Assembly: GCA_964369475.1 (NCBI GenBank)
Contig: CAYJFK010000053.1
Span: 1 to 18,091 of the forward strand
Direction: 5' to 3'
Length of the DNA: 18,091 nucleotides
Source of the DNA: CAYJFK01 sp964369475
GTDB taxonomy: Bacteria > Bacillota > Clostridia > Oscillospirales > Feifaniaceae
In this document: in pieces, positions 1-7,197 of the stretch
Layout of the letters: each line of letters opens with the position of its first letter
How positions within the stretch are numbered: position 1 is the first letter of the stretch
Translations under genes and position numbers: made by a program
The notes under the pieces: generated by a model
Databases searched by the model: none
What the model was told of the DNA's origin: nothing
Seen by the model: only the letters and a program-made list of their open reading frames with translations

Positions 1-914
1 GGCTCGGGAGTTACCTCGGGCTCGGGAGTTACCAAATGCTCGGGGGCTACTACCGGAACGGGGGAATTTACCAAGACCGCTTGCACGATAAATCTGCTGT
101 CCTCGCTGCCGCTGTCTGTGCAGGTCGACAGTGTTATAATCCTGTCGTTTGCCGTGAACTCGTGGTCAAAATCTATATCGGCCTCCGACTGCTCCTCCCA
201 TACACGGAGGTATGCAAGATAATCTTCATCGCTCTTAAAGCCGAGATAGTAGGTGTTTGTGCCGACCGTCGTTGTGTATGCCGAGAAAATTTTGTATTCG
301 TATCGGCCGTCCTCGGTGTAGATATAAACATATGGGTGAGCATCGGCATAGGAGGCACGCTGATAGTTTAGCAGATCGCCAAACATCGTGCGGTTTTGCA
401 TGTTGTGGCCGTATATTACCGTGTTTAACATCGATAGGTCGGGCGTGCAGAGCTTATCTAAAAATATGCTGCCGACACGACTGGGGCGACCGTCGTAGCT
501 GGTGTATAGATACTCCTCGTTATATTCGCTCTCGAGCATCGGGTAGTTTACCGCCGTGCCCGGTATCCAAATCCAGCCGAAAATGTCGGGGTTTACCGCC
601 TCGAGCCCTGCAAAGTCTACACCCTGATCGGGGGTAAAGACAGGCGCTGAGGGAGCGCTCTCGGTCGGCTCCTCGGGCTGATCTTCCTCTTGCCCTTCCG
701 GAGTTATAGCCTCGTCCTCCTCCTCGGGTGCGAGAAGTTGGGGCGGCCCTAAGAAGGACTGCTGGGCATTGTTATAAATCTCGGCTTCTTCGTTGTTTTT
801 CATAAGTGTAACCGTTACCATATAGGACGAATATACAAAAACAATGCCGAGAATTACGCTTAGAATGATTTTAATTGTTCTCTTGTTTGAGTTGCTCGAT
901 TGATTTGCTGTCAC
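1..914 (-). CDS. srtB: Class B sortase, C-terminus cut by window edge
   Basis: Membrane-anchored cysteine transpeptidase that would join a sorted protein to the cell wall or to another subunit on the outer face of the membrane. Translating the minus strand gives 304 residues with no stop before the edge. Residues 1-12 are short and polar/basic, a membrane segment spans about 13-37, an acidic Pro/Glu linker spans about 62-97, and the sortase fold follows. Class B landmarks are visible: FGWIWIPGT (112-120), NYPML (123-127), the catalytic His in YGHNM (H170), the catalytic Cys in TLSTCT (C265) and the Arg in SRFIVQA (R274). The visible tail turns into VTPEPEVTPE, a Pro/Glu repeat. The GTG start at 914 follows an AAAGGAGG site 10 nt upstream that lies inside the end of pilT; only 3 nt separate the genes, so they are very probably co-transcribed. 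The family call is firm. The substrate is unknown and no sorting-signal protein is in view. Confidence 0.9.
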   Translation of the reverse strand, partial: MTANQSSNSNKRTIKIILSVILGIVFVYSSYMVTVTLMKNNEEAEIYNNAQQSFLGPPQLLAPEEEDEAITPEGQEEDQPEEPTESAPSAPVFTPDQGVDFAGLEAVNPDIFGWIWIPGTAVNYPMLESEYNEEYLYTSYDGRPSRVGSIFLDKLCTPDLSMLNTVIYGHNMQNRTMFGDLLNYQRASYADAHPYVYIYTEDGRYEYKIFSAYTTTVGTNTYYLGFKSDEDYLAYLRVWEEQSEADIDFDHEFTANDRIITLSTCTDSGSEDSRFIVQAVLVNSPVPVVAPEHLVTPEPEVTPE

Positions 915-917
915 CGG

Positions 918-1997
918 TTATTTGCCTCCTTTTTTAGCCATCTCAATGCGGCGTTCCATAAGTTCGGGGTTGCCTGCGTGACGAAGTGCCACTTCGGGGG
1001 CAACCTTGCCGCTCTGCACAAGGGCTAATATGCTTGCGTCCATCGTAACCATGCCGTCCGATGCGGCGGCCGTTATGGCTGAATCTATTTGGTGGGTTTT
1101 GCCTTCTCTTATCATGGTGCGTATCGCTGTGTTAACGTGCATTATCTCGAATGCGGCGTGAAGCTTGCCATCTGTGCCGACGAGCAGTTGCTGGGATATT
1201 ACCGATTGCAGTAGCATGGCAAGCTGAACTCTTATCTGCTGTTGCTGACCGTGGTCGAAAACATCTACAATACGGTCTATCGTGTCTGCCGCTCCCACTG
1301 TATGGAGGGTAGATATGACGAGATGACCGGTTTCTGCCGCCGTCATAACGGTTTGAATCGTTTCAAAATCTCGCATTTCGCCGACCAAAATAACGTCGGG
1401 CGCTTGTCTTAAACATGCCCTAAGTGCACCTACATAGGACTGCGTGTCGAGCGCTATCTCTCGCTGGCTTACAATGCATTGCTTGTTTTTGTGAAGGTAC
1501 TCGATCGGATCTTCCAGCGTTATAATATGACCGCTACGTGCGTTGTTAATATGGTCTATCATACAGGCAAGAGTCGTCGACTTACCGCTACCGGCAGGGC
1601 CTGTTACAAGCACAAGACCGGCTGTTTTATTAATGGAATTTATAACCTTGTCGGGCACTCCGAGTGCATCTTTGTCGGGGATACCAAAGGGAATAACACG
1701 AATAACTGCGGCAAGCGATCCTCTCTGCTTGTAGGAACAGATACGAAAACGAGAAATGCCTGCCATCGCAAAGGCAAAGTCGTCGTCGCCGTTTTTGCGC
1801 AGATTGTCCAAAGGACGGTTTGCGGCAGAGTATATACCCTCGATTAGATCGTTTGATATGTCGGGGGTGATAAACTGCTCGCCCAAAGGGGTTATTCTGC
1901 CGTTTATTTTGAAGGTAACAGGCGCACCGGCTATAATAAAAATGTCGGTTGCGCCCTCGCCTACCGAGTGCCTTAATATTTCTTCTATGTTTTGCAT
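918..1997 (-). CDS. pilT: Type IV pilus twitching/retraction ATPase PilT
   Basis: Cytoplasmic hexameric secretion ATPase that powers pilus disassembly and retraction at the base of the pilus. At 359 residues it has the PilT rather than the PilB length. Motifs in order: Walker A GPAGSGKST (133-141), Asp box ITLEDPIEYLH (159-169), Walker B APDVILVGEMRD (199-210), His box TAAETGHLVISTLHT (219-233), and AIRTMIREGK (291-300), which corresponds to the AIRNLIRE element that marks PilT proteins. The ATG start follows TTAGGAGGT by 5 nt. It lies 107 nt downstream of the last pilin-like gene and 3 nt upstream of the sortase. No PilB-type extension ATPase is seen in the window, so this could be the only motor encoded here. 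PilU-like function is an alternative, but the motif set fits PilT. Confidence 0.95.
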   Translation of the reverse strand: MQNIEEILRHSVGEGATDIFIIAGAPVTFKINGRITPLGEQFITPDISNDLIEGIYSAANRPLDNLRKNGDDDFAFAMAGISRFRICSYKQRGSLAAVIRVIPFGIPDKDALGVPDKVINSINKTAGLVLVTGPAGSGKSTTLACMIDHINNARSGHIITLEDPIEYLHKNKQCIVSQREIALDTQSYVGALRACLRQAPDVILVGEMRDFETIQTVMTAAETGHLVISTLHTVGAADTIDRIVDVFDHGQQQQIRVQLAMLLQSVISQQLLVGTDGKLHAAFEIMHVNTAIRTMIREGKTHQIDSAITAAASDGMVTMDASILALVQSGKVAPEVALRHAGNPELMERRIEMAKKGGK

Positions 1998-2069
1998 TAC
2001 TGACCTCCTAAGGGTGGATAAGTCGACAAGACTTCCTGCGACTTCAAAAATGGGCTGAGATTATCAAAT

Positions 2070-2104
2070 TAGATAAAAGCAGTTTTAACTTAAGATTTTA
2101 TCTA
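2070..2104 (-). other. Intra-operon inverted repeat upstream of pilT
   Basis: A perfect 9-bp inverted repeat (TAGATAAAA / TTTTATCTA) with a 17-nt loop sits directly after the stop codon of the last pilin-like gene, inside the 107-nt spacer before pilT. All upstream genes in the operon are packed within 1 nt or overlap, so this is the only loose junction. It could be a weak attenuator, an mRNA-stabilising 3' hairpin or a processing site that sets a different level for pilT and the sortase. The stem is AU-rich and weak, and no U-tract follows, so a true terminator is unlikely. Confidence 0.4.
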
Positions 2105-2512
2105 TCACCCTAAAGGCGATGAGCCGTCCCAAACATCAAGGCTGTCGTCGGGCGCCCACTCGGCGACAGATATGACCTGCCATGTAGTTACAGACATGTC
2201 AAACCCCAGTTCTACCTTTAGTATCTGCGCATCGTCTATCGGTACACTATAACTGTATCCGCCAAAAAATTCCGATGTTACGCCATCGGGCATCTCGCCC
2301 GCTTGAAGTTGTTCCAATATCTTTGCCGCCTCAAGGTCTGCCACGTAGTAAGCCGTGTTTGCCTCGGCAGTTCTTGTGGCGAGCGCCCATTCGTTGTTGG
2401 CGCTCATTAAAGAGAGTAGAGAAAAAATCGTTAGGCAGAGTACGGCAAATAGCGTTAAAAGTGTGGCACTGCCTATGTTTATGCCGCCCGAGCGACTTGT
2501 GTTCTTAACCAT
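2105..2512 (-). CDS. Small pilin-like membrane protein (PilX-like layout)
   Basis: A 135-residue protein with a short basic, Gly-rich N-terminus (about 1-14), one hydrophobic helix (about 15-38) and a soluble C-terminal domain that would face outside. The stretch after the helix (TAEANTAYYVADLEAAKIL, about 48-66) resembles the Tyr-Tyr-x-Ala-Asp segment common just after the helix in PilX-type minor pilins. No canonical G|FxxxE prepilin cleavage site is seen. It overlaps the preceding gene by 8 nt, so the two are translationally coupled. By position, between pilC and pilT, it is probably a minor pilin or pilus-priming subunit; this rests on layout and context, not on a recognised family. Confidence 0.7.
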   Translation of the reverse strand: MVKNTSRSGGINIGSATLLTLFAVLCLTIFSLLSLMSANNEWALATRTAEANTAYYVADLEAAKILEQLQAGEMPDGVTSEFFGGYSYSVPIDDAQILKVELGFDMSVTTWQVISVAEWAPDDSLDVWDGSSPLG

Positions 2513-2864
2513 GTTGCACCGCCTTTACAGGCATACTGTATATCTCGCCCTTGGGGCCTGATACAGTAATGTCGGCACTGCCGTCATCCGTTTCGGTTAG
2601 TGTTAGGGTGTAAATATCGCCTGTACCCTCTGTAAAATTTTCATCGTAGGTCAAAAGCATGTCGCCACTGCCAATTGCCTTGTACCGCTCTGCCGCTGTC
2701 GTTGCGGCGTGCACTGCACGAACGAGCTCCTCGCTTGCATCGGCACGGAGTTTTGCCGTTGCGAAAACTCTTAGCGTAATTGCAGAACAAAGGGCAAAGA
2801 ACATTAAAGCAAGGGCAAGCTCCATTAACAGAAGGGAACTGCGACCGGGTTTTACTCTTTTCAC
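2505..2864 (-). CDS. Pilin-like protein with atypical prepilin signal
   Basis: A 119-residue protein: basic leader MKRVKPGRSS, then LLLMELALALMFFALCSAI, a hydrophobic helix carrying a glutamate where type IV pilins keep Glu+5, then a soluble domain with beta-rich character (about 65-115). Aligning that Glu at +5 places Ser, not Gly, at -1, so prepilin peptidase processing would be non-canonical. The start is GTG, in a 4-nt GTGA overlap with the upstream gene, and GGAGG lies 9 nt upstream. Pseudopilin or minor pilin is the best reading. The family is inferred from the N-terminus and the operon, with no specific domain recognised. Confidence 0.75.
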   Translation of the reverse strand: MKRVKPGRSSLLLMELALALMFFALCSAITLRVFATAKLRADASEELVRAVHAATTAAERYKAIGSGDMLLTYDENFTEGTGDIYTLTLTETDDGSADITVSGPKGEIYSMPVKAVQHG

Positions 2865-3355
2865 GAGCTCACACCTCCGCTTCTAAGCATTAACTCGATG
2901 TCGGAAGTGCCGCCGCCTGTACCTGTACAGGAAATTTTAAGCAGTCCGAGATCGGTTATCTCAAATGTCATGTCCTCTGCCTCGATAACGGGCTCGCCAT
3001 CGTCGGGGAAAAGGGCATCTTGATTTTCGGGAGTGTCGAGAATAAATAGCTCCATTAGGTACTCGCTATTGTAGTAAAGATATGTTACATATGGCTCGCC
3101 GTCTATCGTTTCTCTTAGAAGAAGTGCCGGAATTCCGCCGACCTGACCGACCGATACACCGCCCAAAGAATCGTAGTGACGCACCTTTGTTGTAACATAG
3201 CTAACCCCTGTGTTTTCGGAAAAGCGCCTGTCGGCGACCGACTTAACATCTTGATAGGAGCGTGCCCCCGTTACAAGAAGTATAAGTAGCGATGTAGCAA
3301 AAGCGCCAAATAAAAGCATGGTAAAAATTGTATCTATTCCACTCTTTGTCTTCAC
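2861..3355 (-). CDS. DUF4860-like pilus-operon membrane protein
   Basis: A 164-residue protein with N-terminus MKTKSGIDTIFTMLLFGAFA, one membrane helix (about 9-30) and an extracellular domain. The features KSGIDTIFTMLLFGAF and SYVTTKVRHYD (about 52-62) recall the Firmicute DUF4860 family that accompanies type IV pilus genes; this is recalled from family appearance, not searched. The C-terminal part contains EITDLGLLKISCTGTGGG and ends LMLRSGGVSS. The start is GTG in a GTGA overlap with the preceding gene, with a GGAGGTGG ribosome site. Its role is unknown, presumably a structural or assembly partner of the minor pilins on either side. Confidence 0.75.
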   Translation of the reverse strand: MKTKSGIDTIFTMLLFGAFATSLLILLVTGARSYQDVKSVADRRFSENTGVSYVTTKVRHYDSLGGVSVGQVGGIPALLLRETIDGEPYVTYLYYNSEYLMELFILDTPENQDALFPDDGEPVIEAEDMTFEITDLGLLKISCTGTGGGTSDIELMLRSGGVSS

Positions 3356-3687
3356 TGTACCACCTCCAAAACGGTAAATTCGGGCATGATGTTGGAGGCA
3401 AATATGCGGTAGTCCACATAGAATTTCTCGTAATCTATCCTAAGCCCATAGCGCTCCTCGAGCTCGGAGAGCGTTGCGGGGTATATGCCCTCCATTGCGT
3501 AGCAAGAAACAATAGAGCGACGAATGGCAACCTCTGTTAGGCGCAGTTGTTCCTCTCTGCTTGTGGCATCTGCCGACTCTATACCTGTCGACAGTAAAAA
3601 TGCCACGAGTGCAAAGACGAGCAGCGCCGTTAGAGGGAGCATAAAGTCCCCGAATTTTTCTTTAAACCAACTATTTCTCATACCCAC
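3352..3687 (-). CDS. Small pilin-like protein after pilC
   Basis: A 111-residue protein with a charged N-terminus (WFKEKFGDF), one hydrophobic helix (about 16-34) and a soluble domain. The segment EGIYPATLSELEERYGLRID (about 66-85) has the Y-P-x-x-L-x-x-L pattern seen where pseudopilin helices end and the beta domain begins. No Gly/Glu prepilin motif is present. The start is ambiguous: GTG at 3687 is 1 nt after the pilC stop, while ATG at 3681 is two codons on. The GAGGTGG motif overlaps both positions and is oddly close to either, so translation is probably coupled to pilC. No named family is recognised. Confidence 0.7.
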   Translation of the reverse strand: MGMRNSWFKEKFGDFMLPLTALLVFALVAFLLSTGIESADATSREEQLRLTEVAIRRSIVSCYAMEGIYPATLSELEERYGLRIDYEKFYVDYRIFASNIMPEFTVLEVVQ

Positions 3688-3688
3688 C

Positions 3689-4723
3689 TCACAGTGTCGA
3701 CATTATGGAGGCAAGAGGGAGCATAACAGATACCAAGATTAAACCGACAAGCAGCGACATTACAATTACAAGAGCAGGCTCTACCTTGCTAACGATAGAT
3801 TCTATTCTTGTCTCTGCCTCGTCGGCACTGCGGCGAGCGATTTCGGCCATAACGGTGTCCATCGTACCTGTGCGCACACCGACAGCGACCATGCGAGTGT
3901 ATAAAAGTGGTAGAATTTCGCTCTTTGCAAGGGCAGTGCCAAAGCCTTCGCCCTCTGCAAGTTTGTCTCTGCAGGCATCGATTTTGGACTTCATTGTGGC
4001 ATCGTCTATTAAATTATATGCCATATCGAGCGATTCATCCACGTCCATGCCGCTCGAAAGAGCCATAGACATAACGCTTGTGAAACGAGCAGAGGACATT
4101 GCGACCTCGTGCTCTGTGCCGCCAAGCAGTCTGCCAAGCGATCTTGCCGCTTTGGAACGGCGAGTGTCGGAGGTTAGAACATATCCGACAAAGATTGCAA
4201 GTAGCGCCACAAGACCCCATAAAATTATGGAATTTTCACGCATGAAAAAGCCAACTTCGAGCATGGCGGTCGCTGTGCCGCCCATCTGTGCGCCAAGTTG
4301 CGAGTATACATCGTGGAATATCGGAAGAACCTGCACAAAGAATACCACCGTTACTATTGCAATTACAGCAAGTAGCATGGAGGGGTACAAAATTGCATTT
4401 TTAATGCTTATGCGCAGACTCTCCTGCCTGTCGTAGTAGTCGGAGAGCGATATTAACACATCTTCCAGTTTACCTGTGCGCTCGCCTGCCTCTATCGTGT
4501 CTACCATGTAGGAGGGGAATAGCTCGGTATTTCTTAAAACTTCGTAGAGCGGCATACCTATTTCTAAGTCTTTACCTGCCGTCTCGAGCGTCTGACGGAG
4601 GGCTGTGTCGACCTCGTCGTTTGCAAATAACAGCACACCCTCGCTTAGCGGAATACCTGCCTTTGTGGCAAGGTGAAGCGATAGGCAAAAGGAAGATATG
4701 TAGGAAAATGAAACAGATTTCAA
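3689..4723 (-). CDS. pilC: Type IV pilus inner-membrane platform protein PilC
   Basis: Polytopic platform protein that couples the cytoplasmic ATPases to pilin insertion and removal. At 344 residues it shows the duplicated T2SSF/GspF architecture: a first cytoplasmic domain (about 10-108) containing AGERTGKLEDVL (79-90), membrane helices at about 110-136 and 164-184, a second domain (about 207-310) with the matching VGVRTGTMDTV (281-291), and a last helix at about 314-337. It is shorter than many Gram-negative PilC proteins because the N-terminal extension is missing. The start is TTG at 4723, with AAAGGAG 7 nt upstream; no better in-frame start precedes it. It is the first gene of the operon, about 90 nt behind a near-consensus promoter. 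Type II secretion GspF is the alternative name, but pilT downstream favours a pilus. Confidence 0.93.
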   Translation of the reverse strand: MKSVSFSYISSFCLSLHLATKAGIPLSEGVLLFANDEVDTALRQTLETAGKDLEIGMPLYEVLRNTELFPSYMVDTIEAGERTGKLEDVLISLSDYYDRQESLRISIKNAILYPSMLLAVIAIVTVVFFVQVLPIFHDVYSQLGAQMGGTATAMLEVGFFMRENSIILWGLVALLAIFVGYVLTSDTRRSKAARSLGRLLGGTEHEVAMSSARFTSVMSMALSSGMDVDESLDMAYNLIDDATMKSKIDACRDKLAEGEGFGTALAKSEILPLLYTRMVAVGVRTGTMDTVMAEIARRSADEAETRIESIVSKVEPALVIVMSLLVGLILVSVMLPLASIMSTL

Positions 4724-4818
4724 AATAATGCTCCTTTTCTATATTCTTTTTATTTTACTGTTCTCGAATGATGAGCTATCGTGAAATGAGCAGATTAAGC
4801 CACATTACATTCGGTTAT

Positions 4819-4847
4819 ATTATAGCCCATTTTGCGAAAAATTGCAA
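4819..4847 (-). promoter_or_regulatory. Sigma-A promoter of the pilC-pilT-sortase operon
   Basis: On the minus strand TTGCAA (4842-4847) is followed by a 17-nt spacer and a perfect TATAAT (4819-4824). Transcription would start near 4811-4813, giving a leader of about 90 nt before the pilC TTG start. It is the only good promoter seen for the cluster and marks pilC as the first gene of the transcript. Confidence 0.75.
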
Positions 4848-4910
4848 GTAATTTGTGAATATTTACGACATGATTTACAATTTATTTATATATGAAGATA
4901 TTGTGTATGG

Positions 4911-5010
4911 NNNNNNNNNNNNNNNNNNNNNNNNNNNNNNNNNNNNNNNNNNNNNNNNNNNNNNNNNNNNNNNNNNNNNNNNNNNNNNNNNNNNNNNNNN
5001 NNNNNNNNNN
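4911..5010. other. Assembly gap (100 N) between acetyltransferase and pilC
   Basis: Exactly 100 N, the conventional placeholder for a gap of unknown length. The flanks share no duplicated sequence. The gap removes the 3' end of the acetyltransferase gene and could hide further sequence, conceivably including genes, between it and the pilC promoter. Confidence 0.95.
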
Positions 5011-5822
5011 ATTATATCGGAGGGCGACATCTTAAAGCCTCTTGCTTCGAGTGCCGCTTTGCGCACCTCGTCGTTCTCGTCTACCACGGTAACGACCTTG
5101 GGGACACCTGCCTCTAATCCCTTGTTAATTGCAAAGGAGATGCATTTGTCAAGCTCGCCCCCCATTAGGCCAAAGTGCATGGCGGAGCTGTGCAAAAAGC
5201 GTGAACCGCATGTCATGGCGCAGCTCTCGTCGCCGTAGACCTTGCCCTCAGCGGCAAGCCATTCGATTGTCAAGGGGTTTGCGGCAAACCATGTGCGGTT
5301 TGTAATGTAGTAGCCCTTGTAGTCATATAGATATGGGAAAAGTGCATCGTCTGCTGTGGTGGCATCTGTTAGGCAGGGAAGATCTACCTCGTCTGCCTCT
5401 ATGCCGTCGAGCATTAGAGAGTATTCTCTCGCACGCATTGCTATGTCGAGCTTTTGCTCGTAGGCGAGCTTTTTCGAGCCCTCGTTTTCGTATGTTGTGT
5501 ACATGCGAACGGAGGTCGCCTCGAATTTGTCTATAAGTTCCATAAAGCGAGCCCATATCATTCTGCCGCAGTTGTTCTTTTGCATTGCAGGGTCTACACG
5601 GAGTGTCTCGAGCCAGCAAGCACCGTCCGGTTGCATGGAAAAGCGGCCAAAGCCTGCCAAAGTGCCGTCCAGTTCGGCAACGACCAGTTCGCCATCGTCG
5701 AAGTTAAAGAATAGATCCTCGACCCCTGCAAGGTATTGAAGCGAAGGGGTAGAGCCCTTTTCAATTTCGAGTAGCCTTGGCATATCTTCTCTTTTTGCCT
5801 GACGAATTACAATGTCTGCCAT
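5011..5822 (-). CDS. GNAT N-acetyltransferase, 3' end lost in gap
   Basis: Predicted acetyl-CoA-dependent N-acyltransferase; 270 residues are readable. An N-terminal GNAT domain spans about 4-130: IRQAKREDMPRLLEIE at the start, a LVVAELDGTLAGFGRF strand pair (46-61), LETLRVDPAMQKNNCGRM (71-88) at the acetyl-CoA loop position with a degenerate Q/R-x-x-G-x-G signature, and an ENEGSKKLAYEQKL helix. The C-terminal half (about 170-270) looks like a second GNAT-type fold, with VVTVVDENDEVRKAALEARGFK typical of the terminal strand-helix-strand. ATG start with GGGGAGG 8 nt upstream. It lies 85 nt downstream of the isomerase gene on the same strand, probably co-transcribed. The substrate cannot be read from sequence. 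Any translation through the gap is meaningless. Confidence 0.85.
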
Positions 5823-5845
5823 TTTTATATCCTCCCCTTATAAAA

Positions 5846-5880
5846 GTAATAGGTAATAGGTAATAGGTAATAGGTATGGT
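5846..5880. repeat. Heptanucleotide tandem repeat (TAATAGG)4
   Basis: Four perfect copies of TAATAGG (5847-5874) are followed by TATGGT. It lies in the 85-nt spacer between the isomerase and acetyltransferase genes, beside a small GAAAAGC/GCTTTTC hairpin (5882-5898). A related (GTAATAA)n...TATGGT tract recurs at the right end of the window, so this seems to be a dispersed short-repeat type in this genome. Copy number probably varies by slippage. Confidence 0.8.
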
Positions 5881-5907
5881 GGAAAAGCGGAGCTTTTCTT
5901 CATTTAT

Positions 5908-6972
5908 TTAGCAAGTTGGGGTCGAGTATACGCCTGCTTCGCCGTCTTTGAAGTAGCTTGCAAGGTCTTTTGCCGAGAACATGCCCTTGTCGGTAACGAC
6001 ACCCGAAACAAGGTTGGAGGGGGTTATGTCAAACGCAGGGTACCAGCCCTTTACACCCTCCATCGTTGTGCGTGTGCCAAGTGCGTCCATTGCAAGTAGA
6101 GGGTCTCTCTCCTCGATCTTTACATCGTCTGCCGAGGCGTGGCGAATGTCAGGCGCTCCCGTTACAAAGTAGGGGATACCAAAATGGTGGGCACAGAGCG
6201 CTATTTGGAATGTGCCGACCTTGTTTATAATTGTGCCGTCCATGCATATTGCATCTGCCGCCGAAGTAAATATGTCTACACCCTTTTTCATCATGGCAAA
6301 GCCGGGCATGTTGTCTGTTATAACGGTAACATCAAAGCCCTGATCGCAAGCGACAGAGGCTGTAAGCCTTGCGCCTTGGAAGTATGGTCTTGTTTCGGGG
6401 CAGATTATCTTTAGATCATAACCCCTGTTTTTTGCCTCTCTAAGGAATAGACCAACAACGGTATCGCCAAAGCACTGTGTCATAATTGTGCCCTTGGAGG
6501 GGAAATGATCTACAAGGTGAGATGCCGTCTTTGCTATTCTCGAGTAGCGGAACTCCATCATGCCGACGGCAAAATCGAATATTGCCTCCTCGACATTTTT
6601 GCCCTCCTCGGCTGCCTTTTTGGCGGCGGCAAGGCAGTCGGCAGTTATTGCCTCCATGCGAGCGACCGTTGTAGGCCTTGCGTGGGAGAGTGTGTATGCC
6701 GCCTTCTCCATGTAGCCGAAAAAGTCCTTCTCGCCCTTAGCCTCGTGAGCGGCGAGCGCCATTCCCATAGCGGCCGCATAGTATGGGCCTGCCGACTGTG
6801 TTACCATGTCGGCTATCGACTGTGCCACCTCTGTGTGGCTCGTGCAGGTTACAAACTCGGTCTTAATGGGGTATATGCGACGGTCGAGAATACGCACCGC
6901 TCCCTTGTCGTACCATGCTACGTTTTCGTATTTTAGCATAAAAGCTAAATCGTGATCTGCTCTTTTTGTCAT
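5908..6972 (-). CDS. mtnA: MtnA/eIF-2B family sugar-phosphate isomerase
   Basis: Cytoplasmic aldose-ketose isomerase of the eIF-2B alpha/MtnA superfamily. In MtnA proper it converts 5-methylthioribose-1-phosphate to the ribulose form in methionine salvage. The 354 residues match the family length. The catalytic Cys is in GTIMTQCFGD (C167), the substrate loop is ETRPYFQGARLTA (193-205), TDNMPG lies at 219-224, and the catalytic Asp is in SAADAICMDGTIINKVGT (D240), followed by HHFGIPYFV. These correspond to the Cys/Asp pair known in MtnA. MtnA usually reads THCN and GADRI at those points, so a related substrate such as ribose-1,5-bisphosphate or another 5-deoxyribose phosphate is possible. ATG start with AAAGGAG 6 nt upstream. 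No other methionine-salvage gene is adjacent; the partner gene downstream is a GNAT enzyme. Confidence 0.82.
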   Translation of the reverse strand: MTKRADHDLAFMLKYENVAWYDKGAVRILDRRIYPIKTEFVTCTSHTEVAQSIADMVTQSAGPYYAAAMGMALAAHEAKGEKDFFGYMEKAAYTLSHARPTTVARMEAITADCLAAAKKAAEEGKNVEEAIFDFAVGMMEFRYSRIAKTASHLVDHFPSKGTIMTQCFGDTVVGLFLREAKNRGYDLKIICPETRPYFQGARLTASVACDQGFDVTVITDNMPGFAMMKKGVDIFTSAADAICMDGTIINKVGTFQIALCAHHFGIPYFVTGAPDIRHASADDVKIEERDPLLAMDALGTRTTMEGVKGWYPAFDITPSNLVSGVVTDKGMFSAKDLASYFKDGEAGVYSTPTC

Positions 6973-7060
6973 AATATGCTCCTTTATTTTAATTTATAAT
7001 TTTTTTCTTTTAAAGAAAATTATCAGAAGGGAAAAACCTAAAATATAGCCCCTTCGCAAG

Positions 7061-7181
7061 GAGAGGGAGCGACGAGGGGGCACCATCAGGGGGCCCAACG
7101 GCTTAAATCCCCGCCCCGAGGGCGTTAAAAATCAGCTTTGCTGATTTTTTTAGCTTGGAGAAAGCATTTTTTCTCCAAGCT
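7061..7181. repeat. Structured intergenic element, copy 1
   Basis: Four consecutive hairpins: an imperfect GGGC...GCCC stem around 7077-7096; CGCCC-CGA-GGGCG (7112-7124); AAAAATCAGC-TTT-GCTGATTTTT (7127-7149); and AGCTTGGAGAAA/TTTCTCCAAGCT (7152-7181). Copy 2 at 7577-7701 has the same order and similar linkers (GAGGGGGCACCATCAGGG, GGGCGTTAAAA). The third stem followed by a T-run resembles a rho-independent terminator on the plus strand, but no gene precedes it. Best described as a dispersed REP/MITE-like or structured-RNA element. Confidence 0.75.
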
Positions 7182-7197
7182 GAATTATACTACATAT

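Noticed and set aside
36..637. Plus-strand open frames of 111 and 126 codons
   Set aside because: They are antisense to the sortase frame, which has clear catalytic motifs and a good ribosome site.
3705..4436. Plus-strand open frame of 243 codons
   Set aside because: Antisense shadow of pilC with no ribosome site; the PilC motifs on the other strand are decisive.
4875..5010. Acetyltransferase C-terminus continuing through the gap to a stop near 4875
   Set aside because: The residues after the N run are AT-rich noise and the true gap length and frame are unknown.
7127..7149. Rho-independent terminator in the divergent region
   Set aside because: The hairpin with a T-run is convincing in shape, but no gene reads into it from the left on the plus strand and it is part of a repeated element; described as part of that element instead.
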